The notes below the pieces were generated by a model. That model was not told the origin of the DNA. It did no database searches and saw only the letters and a list, made by a program, of their open reading frames with translations. Of a DNA stretch of 64,000 nucleotides, positions 31,686 through 42,473 are shown one piece after another. The stretch is from positions 197,756 through 261,755 of the forward strand of contig CAKNRR010000001.1 of NCBI GenBank assembly GCA_930990975.1, written 5' to 3'. Both the position numbers and the translations under genes were made by a program. Position 1 is the stretch's first letter, and every line of letters starts with the position of its first letter. The stretch is from an uncultured Clostridia bacterium. Lineage in GTDB: Bacteria > Bacillota > Clostridia > Christensenellales > UBA1242.

Positions 31686-32045
31686 TTGGAGGAGAAAATG
31701 AGTGTGGAAATAACAAGAGATGATGTTATAAGAATGAGCTATGAGCTTAATGTAATTATGACAATATTGAAAGAAAAAGAAATTGCAGATTTAATGACAA
31801 AATATCATATTAATGAGAAACAATTGCCATGTTTTTATAATAGATTGCTTACATCTAAAAGGTATTATAATTCTCAAAGAAATTCAACAAAAGCAATAAT
31901 GGATTTGCAATCAGATATAAAAGTTTATACTCTTGGTAAATTTGCTGATGGTCAATATAAGAAGGATGTTGAAGTTATGAAACCAGAAGTTTTAGTATCA
32001 ATCAAGCAGATTGCCTCAGCAACAGAATATGAAAGTGGAAGATAA
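31686..32045 (+). CDS. Hypothetical protein
   Basis: 119-aa ORF with GGAGG ribosome-binding site; no recognised motif. Confidence 0.55.
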   Translation: MEEKMSVEITRDDVIRMSYELNVIMTILKEKEIADLMTKYHINEKQLPCFYNRLLTSKRYYNSQRNSTKAIMDLQSDIKVYTLGKFADGQYKKDVEVMKPEVLVSIKQIASATEYESGR

Positions 32046-32086
32046 TAAATATTGTTTTTTATAGGAAAATCTCAAAAAGAAAAATT

Positions 32087-32132
32087 AAAATCATCAAAGC
32101 ATATCAACGAGATATGCTTTGATGATTTTATA
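32087..32132. terminator. Long perfect hairpin, terminator-like
   Basis: AAAATCATCAAAGCATATC-AACGA-GATATGCTTTGATGATTTT (19-bp arms). Confidence 0.7.
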
Positions 32133-32385
32133 TATTTTGTTTTGAATTAGTTTTTGTTATGAATATGTTTTTGCTCTAAATAAATTTACTCTACATAAAC
32201 TGTGGGTTTGTTTCAAGTAACAATTCAAGCAACAATTGTTGATGAAAAAAGCTATAAAAATATCTACAAAATTCTTTTAATATCTTTTTATAAGCATTGC
32301 AAAATTGATGGCAATTTTATTTTATTATGGTATAATATCAATATAGAAAATATAAATTTTAATATTTAAAAGAGAAGGGTGAAAA

Positions 32386-32556
32386 ATGAGCAAGTGTCCA
32401 TATTGCAATACATCATATAATGAAATCTTGCAGACAGGCTTTGTTGGCTGTCAACATTGCTATCAAGAAATTGAAGAATTGAAAGAAACGCTAAAAAAAA
32501 TGTATGGTGATAAGAAACATAAGGGGAAGAGAGTAAAGGCAAATGGAAATATTTGA
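32386..32556 (+). CDS. Mini-McsA-like zinc protein (56 aa; below the size cutoff of the ORF track)
   Basis: MSKCPYCNTSYNEILQTGFVGCQHCYQEIEELKETLKKMYGDKKHKGKRVKANGNI; CxxC...CxxC; overlaps the mcsB start. Confidence 0.75.
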   Translation: MSKCPYCNTSYNEILQTGFVGCQHCYQEIEELKETLKKMYGDKKHKGKRVKANGNI

Positions 32557-33550
32557 TAACATAGCAATTATGTCGAGGATTCGACTTGCAAGAAATGTTG
32601 ATGGCTTAAAGTTTTACACAAAACTTCAAAGTGATATTGATGCAAATTATATAACAAACGCAGTGATAAAAACACTCGAAAAGTTTGATGTGTTTAATTT
32701 TATTTCGCTAAAGGACTTGTCATTAAATGAGTGTAATGCTTTATTTGAGCAACATTTGATAAGTAAAGAACTTATTGAAAACAAAGATATTTCTGGCATT
32801 GCCATAAGTGAAGATGAAAAAATCATAGTCATGATAAATGAAGAGGATCACATCAGGGAACAATGCCTTGAAAGAGGTTTTAATTTATATAAACCGTTTA
32901 GACGATTGTCTTCAATAGATGATGAGATTATAAACAATCTTCCAATAGCATTTAATAATGATTTAGGTTTCATAACGGCCAGTCCTTCTAATTTAGGGAC
33001 AGGAATGAGAGCTTCTGTCATGCTTTTTTTGCCTGCTTGTGTTCTTTTAAACAAATTGGAAGAGTTGATTGTAAGCGCAAATGAAAATGGACTCACATTT
33101 AGAGGGATATATGGAGAAGGAAGCAGAGGAATAGGATACTTTTATCAAGTTTCAAATCAAGCTTCACTTGGAATGGATGAAAATGAGATTATAGATAAGG
33201 TCAGTGAATTTATTTACTCAATTTGTCAAAAAGAGAAAGAGCTTCGCGACTATATTTTAGAAAAAGAGAGAGATGTTTATAAAGATAAAGCCTTGCGTGC
33301 TTATGGGATTTTAACAAATTGTTATATGCTTGAAGAAGAGGAGATGATAGAGCTTTTGTCACAGATAAAACTTGGTCAAGTGCTAGGTTTTCTTGATATA
33401 AAGAATGATGATAAATTTCAAAAATTATATTTTGAAGGCATGCACGCAAACTTAAAAGAAATATTTGAATTTTCTGATGAAAAAAAGGAAAATATTATAA
33501 GGGCGTCGTATATATCTAACAAGGTAAGACAATTAACAAAGGAGGTATAA
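32543..33550 (+). CDS. mcsB: McsB-like protein-arginine kinase
   Basis: SRIRLARNVDG, INEEDHIREQ, TASPSNLGTGMRASVML, GEGSRGIGYFYQVSNQASLG. Confidence 0.88.
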   Translation: MEIFDNIAIMSRIRLARNVDGLKFYTKLQSDIDANYITNAVIKTLEKFDVFNFISLKDLSLNECNALFEQHLISKELIENKDISGIAISEDEKIIVMINEEDHIREQCLERGFNLYKPFRRLSSIDDEIINNLPIAFNNDLGFITASPSNLGTGMRASVMLFLPACVLLNKLEELIVSANENGLTFRGIYGEGSRGIGYFYQVSNQASLGMDENEIIDKVSEFIYSICQKEKELRDYILEKERDVYKDKALRAYGILTNCYMLEEEEMIELLSQIKLGQVLGFLDIKNDDKFQKLYFEGMHANLKEIFEFSDEKKENIIRASYISNKVRQLTKEV

Positions 33551-33551
33551 A

Positions 33552-35999
33552 ATGAATTATCAATCATCAACATTTTCGGACAATATCCAAAAAGTTATAA
33601 AAAATGCAAGCAAATTTGCTTTAAGGTTTGGCTCTAATTTGATAGGTAGCGAACATATACTTTATGGACTTACAAGTGTAAAAGATTGTCTTGCCAGTCA
33701 ATACCTTGCAGAAGAAGGAGTTAGCGAACCTAGTTTATTTGAATTTTTTGAAGACAATGTAAGTGAGGACAATATATTGTTTTCAAATGAAGTTGAAATG
33801 ACACCAAGAACAAAGGACTTGTTTAGAATTGCACAACAAATTGCACTTCAAATGAACCACTCATTTATAGGGACAGAACATTTGCTTTTAGCGCTTCTTT
33901 CAAGCACAGGCAGTGTTGCTTATAGAATTTTGGTTGGTCAATATGGAGTCGATATTGACAATTTGAAAAATAAAGTTACAAAAGCATTGATGTCAAACAA
34001 TGTTAGCGACGAAGGAAAGGAAACAACAAACAAACAAGCTGGCTCAACATTGCCAGAGAAATTGCTTGATATGGGGACAGATATCACATTAAAAGCAAAG
34101 GAGCATAAGCTCGACCCTGTTATCGGAAGAGAAGAGGAAATTCAAAGAGTTGTTGAAATACTTTGCCGAAAGACAAAAAACAACCCTGTGCTTATTGGTG
34201 AGGCAGGCGTTGGTAAAACAGCTGTTGTAGAAGGACTTGCGCAAGCAATTGTTGCAGGTGATGTCCCTGAAGTATTGAAAGATAAGGTCATATATTCGCT
34301 TGAAATTGGCGGACTTATGGCAGGGACAAAATACCGTGGATCAATGGAAGAAAAGCTCAAAGATGCCATAGAAACCATTATAGCAAGCAAAAACATCATT
34401 GTATTTATTGATGAAATCCACACTTTGGCACAAGCTGGCTCAGAGAAAGGGGAAACATCTCCAGCGGATATGTTGAAACCATATTTGGCAAGAGGGGAAC
34501 TTCAAACAATAGGCGCGACAACAACAGATGAATATAGAAAGTTTATTGAGAAAGATAAAGCGCTTGAGCGTAGATTCCAGCCTATAATGGTCAACCCACC
34601 AACAGTTGAACAAACCATACAAATTCTAAAAGGCTTAAAGGATAGTTATGAAGCTTTCCATAAGATAACTATCACTGACGAGGCAATAGAAGCTGCTGCA
34701 GTGCTTTCAGATAGGTATATTTCAGATCGTAGCCTTCCAGATAAAGCAATCGACCTTATAGATGAGGCAAGCAGTAAAGCCAAAGTCAACTACACAGTAA
34801 AACCTCAAGAAATCAGACAAATCGAAGAAAAGATAAAATCATTGTCAGCAAGCAGAGATGAGGCGAGCTTACAAAGAAATTATGAAAAGGCCGCTAAGTT
34901 GCAATCAGAAATCATAAATCTTGAAAACGACTTGAAAAAGAAAGAAGATAAGTTTGATGTAAAAAAAGAAAAATCAAACAAAAACTCTATTGGAGCAAAT
35001 GAGATTGCTGCAGTTGTGGCAAAATGGACAGGAATACCAGTAACAAAGATTACAGAAAGTGAAAAGGATAGACTTATCCACCTTGAAGATATTTTGCATA
35101 AACGAGTTGTTGGACAAAATGAAGCTGTTGAAGCAGTTGCTAAAGCAATAAGAAGATCAAGGGTAGGCTTGCAAGATAGTAAAAGACCAATAGGCTCATT
35201 CTTGTTTATGGGGCAAACAGGTGTTGGTAAAACAGAACTTTGCAAAGCTATAGCTGAGGCAATGTTTGATGACGAAAACAATATTATAAGAATTGATATG
35301 AGCGAATATATGGAATCTCATAGTGTATCAAAACTTATAGGCTCGCCTCCAGGATATGTTGGTTATGATGAAGGCGGACAACTCACAGAACAAGTCAGAC
35401 GCCATCCTTATTCAGTGGTCTTATTTGATGAAATTGAAAAAGCTCACCCAGATATTTTCAATGCACTTTTGCAGATACTTGATGATGGAAGATTGACAGA
35501 TGGACAGGGTAGAACTGTATCATTTAAAAATACAATAATAATCATGACAAGCAATTTAGGTGCAAAAGAAGTTAAGGAGCATAGAAAACAACTTGGCTTT
35601 GGTGATTATGAGGAAGAGGAAGCAATTGATTCAAAGAAGATTTATATGGACGCTCTCAAAAGCAAATTTAAGCCAGAGTTTATAAATCGTATTGATGTAA
35701 TATGTATTTTTGACCCACTCACTCAAGATGACCTTGTCAAGATTGCAAAGATACTTATTTCAAATATAAATAAGAGATTGAAAGAGAAAAATCTTTCATT
35801 AAAAATAACAGAAGATGCTCTTGAATTTATTGTAAATAAGGGTTCAAATTTTGAATATGGTGCAAGACCACTTAAGAGATATATTCAACAAGAAGTTGAA
35901 GATCAAATAGCTGAAAAAATCTTGCTTGGGCAACTTAAAAATGAAGGCGAAATTATTATAGATGTCGAAGATAATAAATTGACATTTGCAAATGAGTAA
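33552..35999 (+). CDS. clpC: ATP-dependent Clp protease ATP-binding subunit ClpC
   Basis: Clp_N repeats, two AAA+ modules ([26 protein letters not shown]), ClpP loop LGFG. Confidence 0.95.
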   Translation: MNYQSSTFSDNIQKVIKNASKFALRFGSNLIGSEHILYGLTSVKDCLASQYLAEEGVSEPSLFEFFEDNVSEDNILFSNEVEMTPRTKDLFRIAQQIALQMNHSFIGTEHLLLALLSSTGSVAYRILVGQYGVDIDNLKNKVTKALMSNNVSDEGKETTNKQAGSTLPEKLLDMGTDITLKAKEHKLDPVIGREEEIQRVVEILCRKTKNNPVLIGEAGVGKTAVVEGLAQAIVAGDVPEVLKDKVIYSLEIGGLMAGTKYRGSMEEKLKDAIETIIASKNIIVFIDEIHTLAQAGSEKGETSPADMLKPYLARGELQTIGATTTDEYRKFIEKDKALERRFQPIMVNPPTVEQTIQILKGLKDSYEAFHKITITDEAIEAAAVLSDRYISDRSLPDKAIDLIDEASSKAKVNYTVKPQEIRQIEEKIKSLSASRDEASLQRNYEKAAKLQSEIINLENDLKKKEDKFDVKKEKSNKNSIGANEIAAVVAKWTGIPVTKITESEKDRLIHLEDILHKRVVGQNEAVEAVAKAIRRSRVGLQDSKRPIGSFLFMGQTGVGKTELCKAIAEAMFDDENNIIRIDMSEYMESHSVSKLIGSPPGYVGYDEGGQLTEQVRRHPYSVVLFDEIEKAHPDIFNALLQILDDGRLTDGQGRTVSFKNTIIIMTSNLGAKEVKEHRKQLGFGDYEEEEAIDSKKIYMDALKSKFKPEFINRIDVICIFDPLTQDDLVKIAKILISNINKRLKEKNLSLKITEDALEFIVNKGSNFEYGARPLKRYIQQEVEDQIAEKILLGQLKNEGEIIIDVEDNKLTFANE

Positions 36000-36114
36000 G
36001 TTTTTGCAAAAATCAAGATTTATCCTATAAAAGTCAAACAAAAGTTATAATTTGCTGGTTTTTATTTGGAAAAAATTGTTTAATTTGCTAATATAAAACT
36101 ATAGGAGGAAAACA

Positions 36115-36654
36115 ATGAAAATAGATATTGTTGAAAGAGGCGGTTATAAAGTTAGCCAACATCTTGAAAGAATAATTACAGAAAAACTTGAAAGACTAAA
36201 CAAATATTTTGGTGATGAAGAAGTTAATATCAAAGTTGTTTGTTTAAGAGTTGCAAAACAAGAAAAATTGGAAATCACAGTTACATCAAAGGGGCTTCTT
36301 TATAGAAGTGAAGTGACAAGCGACAATATGTACAACAATATTGATATCGCATTACCAAAACTTGAAAAGCAAATTGTCAGAAACAATGAAAAACGCAAAG
36401 AAAAGAAAGCAAAAGGATCAAAACAAGAAAACTTCCTTCCATTTGAATTTATTGAGGAAGAACCAGAAGAATTGCCTTCAATTTACAAGAAGAAGACATT
36501 TGATCTTGACCCAATGCTTATTGATGATGCAAGATTTGCTATTGAAAGACTTGGTCATGATTTCTTCGTATTCTTGAATGCAGAGACAGGAAGAATAAAT
36601 GTCCTTTACAGGAGAAAAGATGGCAAATTTGGTCTTATCGACTTGAATTATTAA
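36115..36654 (+). CDS. hpf: Ribosome hibernation-promoting factor, long form
   Basis: RaiA-like N-terminus; C-terminal FDLDPMLIDDARFAIERLGHDFFVFLNAETGRINVLYRRKDGKFGLID. Confidence 0.93.
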   Translation: MKIDIVERGGYKVSQHLERIITEKLERLNKYFGDEEVNIKVVCLRVAKQEKLEITVTSKGLLYRSEVTSDNMYNNIDIALPKLEKQIVRNNEKRKEKKAKGSKQENFLPFEFIEEEPEELPSIYKKKTFDLDPMLIDDARFAIERLGHDFFVFLNAETGRINVLYRRKDGKFGLIDLNY

Positions 36655-36669
36655 GATATTGTTCAAAAT

Positions 36670-36702
36670 AAAAAAGCTAGAATTTGATTTCTAGCTTTTT
36701 TG
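36670..36702. terminator. Terminator downstream of hpf
   Basis: AAAAAGCTAGAATTTGATTTCTAGCTTTTTTG. Confidence 0.85.
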
Positions 36703-36796
36703 TCTTAACATATAAAATTGTTTACAAGAAAATAAATTTGTTAAAAAAAAATAAATTTGTTTATATTAAAATGAAATCATAAATCAAGTCAAAATC

Positions 36797-37231
36797 TTAT
36801 CTTTCTCTTTCGTCTAAAGCAGAATCTTTTTTATTGATTTTTGGCAAAACATCTCTAATGAAGTGGTGTATATATATTTCACTATCCATATCAACAAGCT
36901 GTTTATATAAAACTCTCATTTGATTTGTGTCAAGATAGTCTGCAAAATAGTTTGCAAATTTATAGATATACTCTGCAGAAGCAGAATTTGCCATAAGACC
37001 ATATATTTGATTGATGTCATCTTGAGTGTTGTGTGATAAAGAATAGGCATATAATTGTTCAGCTGTTAAAAAGTTGCCTTTTATTGCACTAAATTCTTTT
37101 AATATTTTTTTTGTTTTAAGCAAGCTTTGATATTGTTCTTCGTCATATTTTGATATGTCAATCTCATTATAATTTTTTTCTTTTTGAATTTGATTTTTAT
37201 ATGTTTTTTCCATTGTGATTGTATTATTCAT
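36797..37231 (-). CDS. Hypothetical protein
   Basis: 144-aa ORF with ribosome-binding-site context; no motif recognised. Confidence 0.6.
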   Translation of the reverse strand: MNNTITMEKTYKNQIQKEKNYNEIDISKYDEEQYQSLLKTKKILKEFSAIKGNFLTAEQLYAYSLSHNTQDDINQIYGLMANSASAEYIYKFANYFADYLDTNQMRVLYKQLVDMDSEIYIHHFIRDVLPKINKKDSALDERER

Positions 37232-37475
37232 AAAAAGCTCCTTTTGGGCAGGTTAGTATTGTATCACAAAAACCATTTAAAAGCAATATAAAAATCTAAT
37301 TATTTTTGTTGATTTTTGAAGAAAAATGTTCATTATGATTTGTTGAAAAATATATGTGTTAAAAGTGGTTAAAGGTTGTTAAATTTGTATTGTATTAAAA
37401 GTGGTTATAAAAAAAGATAGGGCTTTAAAATATTTGCTTTTTCAAATGAATATTTAAGCTCTATCTTTTGCTTTA

Positions 37476-37892
37476 TTATTTATTAAGATCAGGGAAACAC
37501 TCTTCGCAAACTTCGTCATAGCATTTAGGGTCTATTTCTTGTCCCTCAGCGATATATTTTATATATGGGTCATATTGACGAGAAACAAGTTCTCCTTCAT
37601 CATTGTATTTTTCGACAACTATAAATCTTGAAGAATCATAGCGCCCATAATATAGGTTTTTAAGGTCAATTCTTAGATTGCAGTCAACGAGTGTATATTC
37701 ATCGGTTGTTTTTCCAAGTTTATGTAATCTATATATATTTGGGTTTTCATCGTTTAAAATGACATAACCTTCGCCAATATCACTCATGCTTTCTTGTTGT
37801 GCAGTAGTGCATGCTGCCAAAGATAATGGAAGCGAAGCAATCATTCCAGCCAAAGCAAAAGTTGCAATACCTTTTTTTAATGTTCCTTTCAT
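37476..37892 (-). CDS. Putative small secreted protein or lipoprotein
   Basis: Signal sequence FALAGMIASLPLSLAAC with a lipobox-like LAAC. Confidence 0.65.
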   Translation of the reverse strand: MKGTLKKGIATFALAGMIASLPLSLAACTTAQQESMSDIGEGYVILNDENPNIYRLHKLGKTTDEYTLVDCNLRIDLKNLYYGRYDSSRFIVVEKYNDEGELVSRQYDPYIKYIAEGQEIDPKCYDEVCEECFPDLNK

Positions 37893-38165
37893 AAGTGTTC
37901 CTCCCTAAAAATTGTTTATTTTTGTTGGTATTATAATATAACAATATTCAAAAGTCAATAGCTAAATTAAAGGTATGTGATTGTAAAATGACTTATTAAG
38001 GATACTAGAGAAAAACATAAATCAAGGGGAGTGTGGAAAAAGGAAAAATGTAAAGCAAACAACAAAGAAAAAGCAAGAAAGAATAAATGTCAAAAAACAA
38101 ATTATAACAAAAAATAAAGGACTACATCCTTTAATTTTTTAAAATAGAAAAAATTAGAAAGAAAA

Positions 38166-38441
38166 TTATTTAGCTTCTTTCTTTAAATCATCAAGCATTT
38201 TAGCGAAATGAGCTTTCTTTCTGTCAGCGCTGTTCTTATGTATAACATTTTCACAAGCGGCTTTATCCATAAGAGAAACAACATCGTTGAAAGCAACTTC
38301 AGCAACTTGAACATCTTTATTTTCAATAGCTACTTTAAATTTTTTGATATAAGTTGAAATTTTAGACTTTACTGATTTATTTTCAGCTGTCTTTTTTTCA
38401 ATAATTTTAACTCTTTTTTCTGCTGATTTAATATTAGGCAT
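38166..38441 (-). CDS. rpsT: 30S ribosomal protein S20 (start corrected from the ORF track)
   Basis: MPNIKSAEKRVKIIEKKTAENKSVKSKI; the ORF-track N-terminal extension is upstream non-coding DNA. Confidence 0.92.
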   Translation of the reverse strand: MPNIKSAEKRVKIIEKKTAENKSVKSKISTYIKKFKVAIENKDVQVAEVAFNDVVSLMDKAACENVIHKNSADRKKAHFAKMLDDLKKEAK

Positions 38442-38538
38442 GATTTTCTCCTTTAAAAATTCTATCTGAGTATAGCATATATTTAAAAAGAAATCAAGCA
38501 AAATAAATATTTTTTTTAAAAATAAACAAAATAATTGC

Positions 38539-39300
38539 ATGTATGATTTGATTGATGAGTGTGGCGAAGATTTACAAAAATATGGCTACAAAGTGAAAAA
38601 GATGGAAAAGTATGGCATAAGTGTAGCAACACTTAGGATAGAAAATGAAGAGGAAAGCGAAAAACATCTGCTTGATGAGGGGGAATATTTCATTTTAAAT
38701 GCTCCTCATTTGTATGATTTTGGCTTAGATTGCCATGTATATATTTCAAAGCTTCTTTCTGAAAAATTGGCAGAATTTTTGAAGGAGTTTAAACTCAGAA
38801 AAAAAGATAAGGTTTTGATTGTTGGACTAGGCAATCCGGACATCAATGCAGATAGGTTAGGTAAAGAAGTTTTTGATAATGTAAAAATAGATGCTTTTAA
38901 TAAAAACAACAATATATTCAAGTTTTGCCCAAATATATATTTTTCAACAGGGATTGAGGCGGTTGATATGGTCGAGATGATTGTTAAATGTATGTATATT
39001 GACTATGTGATAATCATTGATTCACTGACAACAAATGCGATAGAAAGACTTGGCACATCATTTCAAATCACAACCACGGGGATGACACCAGGAAGTGGAG
39101 TGACAAGATTTCATAGAAGAATTGACTCTTCAAGTATGGGAGTGCCATGTATATCAATCGGAGTTCCGTTTATGATATTTGCAGCAGACCTAAATGAAAA
39201 AAGTCCTCAAGAATTGATTTTATCCCCAAAAGATATAAAAGAAAACATTGAAATTGCAGGTCAAATAATCGCCTCAACAATCAGTGAGGTGCTGAGATGA
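38539..39300 (+). CDS. gpr: Germination protease GPR (spore protease)
   Basis: VLIVGLGNPDINADRLGKEVFDNV, STGIEAVDMVEMIV, IIDSLTTNAIERLGTSFQITTTGMTPGSGV; divergent from rpsT, as in other spore formers. Confidence 0.9.
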   Translation: MYDLIDECGEDLQKYGYKVKKMEKYGISVATLRIENEEESEKHLLDEGEYFILNAPHLYDFGLDCHVYISKLLSEKLAEFLKEFKLRKKDKVLIVGLGNPDINADRLGKEVFDNVKIDAFNKNNNIFKFCPNIYFSTGIEAVDMVEMIVKCMYIDYVIIIDSLTTNAIERLGTSFQITTTGMTPGSGVTRFHRRIDSSSMGVPCISIGVPFMIFAADLNEKSPQELILSPKDIKENIEIAGQIIASTISEVLR

Positions 39301-39893
39301 ACTACTATTTATTCATACCATTTGTGATTATATTGATATTATTTTTCCCAATCAAGATAGAAGGTAAAGTTTCTTTCAATGCACTAGATTTTTCAGGTGC
39401 GCTAGGGATATTCTTTTATAAAATCAAGCTTACACACCAACAATTTTGGTTGAAAGGGAAAAAGATTATTATAAAAAAATATGATGAAATTGAAACCAAA
39501 GAAATAGACTTTGAAAGCGAAGAAATCATATTTTTGGAGGAGTTTATAAAACAATTAAAAGATAAGACAAGATTGAAAGAGTTGTCAGTTTATTACAACC
39601 TAGGTTTTGAGGATGCAATGCTTTCAGCCATGCTTGCAGGGCATATGAATATGGTTTTAACCTTGCTTTATACTGGCATAAAAAACAAACGCCCAACAGC
39701 CTCACTTTCAATCAACGACACTGTAAGTTACAACAGAAAGGTGTGCCAATTTGCAATTAAAATGGTTGTGACAATTTCTTTGTTTGATGTGCTTTATTCT
39801 CTGTTAAATTCTGTAGTATTAAGCAAGAAAAAGCACGAGAAACTCAAGCAACAAAAAGAAAGACTGGAAGAACGAAGCAAAGTCAAGGCATAA
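39297..39893 (+). CDS. DUF2953-like/YtfI-like membrane protein
   Basis: N-terminal TM; located directly before a GerW/YtfJ-like gene. Confidence 0.55.
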   Translation: MNYYLFIPFVIILILFFPIKIEGKVSFNALDFSGALGIFFYKIKLTHQQFWLKGKKIIIKKYDEIETKEIDFESEEIIFLEEFIKQLKDKTRLKELSVYYNLGFEDAMLSAMLAGHMNMVLTLLYTGIKNKRPTASLSINDTVSYNRKVCQFAIKMVVTISLFDVLYSLLNSVVLSKKKHEKLKQQKERLEERSKVKA

Positions 39894-40182
39894 GAAATCT
39901 GATTTTAATCTAAATCCAATCTAATCTTATTTACATTTAATATACATTTAAAATTCATTTTAAAGACAGCGGACAGCGGATAAAAAAACGACGGTCAAAA
40001 CCAAAATCTGACTGCTTGAAAAATGGCTAAATATAAAGATTTTGAAATGAATAGCTAAAATAAATCACGAAAGGGCTAGAATTGTATTTGAAACAAAAAC
40101 AAACACAAGATAAATGATTTCATTGTTATAAAAAACAATTTTTTACAAAAGATAATAAAAGAAAAAAGTTAAGGAGCTGTGT

Positions 40183-40611
40183 ATGAAGTATAACTGCGGA
40201 AACGATAATATTAACGGGCTTATTGATAAGGCCATGGAAAAAATAAAAACAATTGTAGATTCAAGCACTGTCATAGGCGAAAAAGTTGAAACTGGAGATG
40301 GCACTGTAATAATACCAATATCAAGGGTTACAGTTGGCTATGTCGTAGGTGGCGGAGAATACGCAGATTTGTCAGCTAGAAGAGTCGCTAATCATTTTCC
40401 TATGGCAGGTGGTTCAAGCGGAGGAATGAGTGTTTCGCCAGTTGGATTTTTAATTGTAGGGAATGGAGAGGTGAGCTTTATAAATGTTGAAAACAAATCT
40501 CTTTATCAAACAGTTTTAAACATGTTCAATACTCTATTGTCAAAAATGCAACAAAAGGAAGAAGGCAAGAAACAGGAAATGCAGCAAGGAGAAGATGATG
40601 AAGAAGAGTAA
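40183..40611 (+). CDS. GerW/YtfJ-family sporulation protein
   Basis: VDSSTVIGEKVETGDGTVIIPISRVTVGYVVGGG. Confidence 0.88.
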   Translation: MKYNCGNDNINGLIDKAMEKIKTIVDSSTVIGEKVETGDGTVIIPISRVTVGYVVGGGEYADLSARRVANHFPMAGGSSGGMSVSPVGFLIVGNGEVSFINVENKSLYQTVLNMFNTLLSKMQQKEEGKKQEMQQGEDDEEE

Positions 40612-41764
40612 GTTAAGGTCGATAATTTGCCTGCTTTTTGTGTTGATATTTTTGACTTCTGTGTTTGCAAGTGGACTTATATTTTTGACAAGAAAAGGCG
40701 ATTATGCGAAAGCAGAATATTCAAATGCCTACACATCAGCAAAAGCAATGTGCGTTATGGAAGCTGGCTCAAAAAGAGTTTTTTACAATAAAAATGACAA
40801 AGCAAAACTTGCAATGGCAAGCACGACAAAGATTATGACTGCAATAACTGCAATAGAAAATTGTGGTGACCTTGATAAGCCTTTTGAAATTTCTCCTAAA
40901 GCCGTTGGAATAAGTGGAACAAGCCTATATTTAAGGAAAGGGGAGGTCTTTACTTTAAGAGATTTGTTGTATGGCCTAATGCTCATATCTGGCAATGATG
41001 CGTCTGTTGCGATAGGAGAATATGTTGGCGGAAATGTTAAAAATTTTGTTGATATGATGAATAAGACCGCTCAAAAAATTGGAGCAGTAAATTCTCATTT
41101 TGACAATACACATGGCTTAGATTCTCAAACTCACTATACAACGGCTTATGATTTGGCTCTTATAACAAGTTATGCCATGCAAAATGACACATTTAGAGAA
41201 ATTGTATCAACAAAAAATAAAAAGATTACAAATCAAGATGGCAAGACGAGGTACTTAAAAAATAAAAACAAACTTTTAGACAGCTTGGAAGGTTGCGTAG
41301 GCGTTAAAACAGGTTTTACTAACGATGCTGGAAGATGTTTGGTGTCAAGTTGTGAGCGAGATGGCATGACGGTTGTATGCGTGGTTTTAAATTGTGGACC
41401 GATGTTTGAAGAGAGCTCAGCACTTCTTGAACAAGCATTTAAGGACTATCACTTAGTCGACTTGACAAGTGGATATGCGTTTAAAAATGAGGTGGCAGTA
41501 AACGAAGGAAGAGAGTCTTCTGTAAAAATAGGGACTTTTGGCAACTATTATTATCCACTCAAAAACAGCGAACTAAAAAAGGTTAAATATAATTATAAAG
41601 TGCCAAACAGTTTAGAAGCACCAGTTGAGAAAGGTCAAGAAATTGGGGAAGTGGAAATTTTTATTGATAATGACTTGCATTTTTCAGAGAAAATATATAC
41701 AATGGAAAGTGTAAGGAGAAATTCTATTTGGGAAAAATTAAAAGACCTAGTAGAAAATTGGTAA
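40595..41764 (+). CDS. D-alanyl-D-alanine carboxypeptidase (DacF-like)
   Basis: ASTTKIMTAITAIE (SxxK), SGNDA (SxN), VGVKTGFTNDAGRC (KTG). Confidence 0.93.
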   Translation: MMKKSKLRSIICLLFVLIFLTSVFASGLIFLTRKGDYAKAEYSNAYTSAKAMCVMEAGSKRVFYNKNDKAKLAMASTTKIMTAITAIENCGDLDKPFEISPKAVGISGTSLYLRKGEVFTLRDLLYGLMLISGNDASVAIGEYVGGNVKNFVDMMNKTAQKIGAVNSHFDNTHGLDSQTHYTTAYDLALITSYAMQNDTFREIVSTKNKKITNQDGKTRYLKNKNKLLDSLEGCVGVKTGFTNDAGRCLVSSCERDGMTVVCVVLNCGPMFEESSALLEQAFKDYHLVDLTSGYAFKNEVAVNEGRESSVKIGTFGNYYYPLKNSELKKVKYNYKVPNSLEAPVEKGQEIGEVEIFIDNDLHFSEKIYTMESVRRNSIWEKLKDLVENW

Positions 41765-41765
41765 A

Positions 41766-42473
41766 ATGAGATTAAACAAATTTTTAAGTAACAGCGGAGT
41801 AGCTTCCAGAAGAAAGTGTGATGAACTTATAAAAGAAGGCAAAGTATTTGTTAATGGAAAACAAGTAAAGGAACTTGGCACAGTAGTTAATGAGAAAAAA
41901 GATAAGGTAACAGTAGAGGAAAAAGTTATATCTCTTCCTTCTTCTTTTGTGTATATAAAATTGAACAAACCAAAAGGCTATGCGTGCAGTGCAAGCGATG
42001 AAAAGGGTAGAAAAACAATTTATGACCTTATAGATTGCGATGAGAGATTATTTTCAATAGGAAGACTTGATTACGACACTGAGGGACTTATAATTCTAAC
42101 AAATGATGGTGATTTCGCCAACAAAGTTGCCCATCCAAAATACAATATTGAAAAAGAGTATAGAGTGACAATAGAGGGCGATATAAAAGAGAGTGAACTT
42201 GCAGTTATGAGAAAGGGTGTTGTTATAGATGGAGAACGCATGCCAAGCGCAAGAGTGGAAAAGCTTTCACAAGATGATAAATATACAAAGTTATCAGTTG
42301 TCATTGATGAAGGACAAAACAGACAAGTTAGGCGTATGTTTGAAGCGATAGGGAAAAGCATAAGACTTTTGAAGCGCGTTAGAATTGGACAAGTTAGACT
42401 TGGTGGACTGTCAAGAGGGGATTATAAGGACTTAACAGAGGAAGAACTTAACCTCCTTGTGAGGGGCAAGTGA
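41766..42473 (+). CDS. rluB: 23S rRNA pseudouridine synthase RluB-like
   Basis: S4 domain RLNKFLSNSGVASRRKCDELI, GRLDYDTEGLIILTNDG. Confidence 0.9.
   Translation: MRLNKFLSNSGVASRRKCDELIKEGKVFVNGKQVKELGTVVNEKKDKVTVEEKVISLPSSFVYIKLNKPKGYACSASDEKGRKTIYDLIDCDERLFSIGRLDYDTEGLIILTNDGDFANKVAHPKYNIEKEYRVTIEGDIKESELAVMRKGVVIDGERMPSARVEKLSQDDKYTKLSVVIDEGQNRQVRRMFEAIGKSIRLLKRVRIGQVRLGGLSRGDYKDLTEEELNLLVRGK

Noticed and set aside
34880-35281. 133-aa minus-strand ORF inside clpC
   Set aside because: Antisense shadow ORF of a confidently assigned gene.
38442-38540. N-terminal extension of the S20 ORF in the track
   Set aside because: MPNIKSAEKR is the canonical S20 start; the upstream stretch is an open frame in non-coding DNA.
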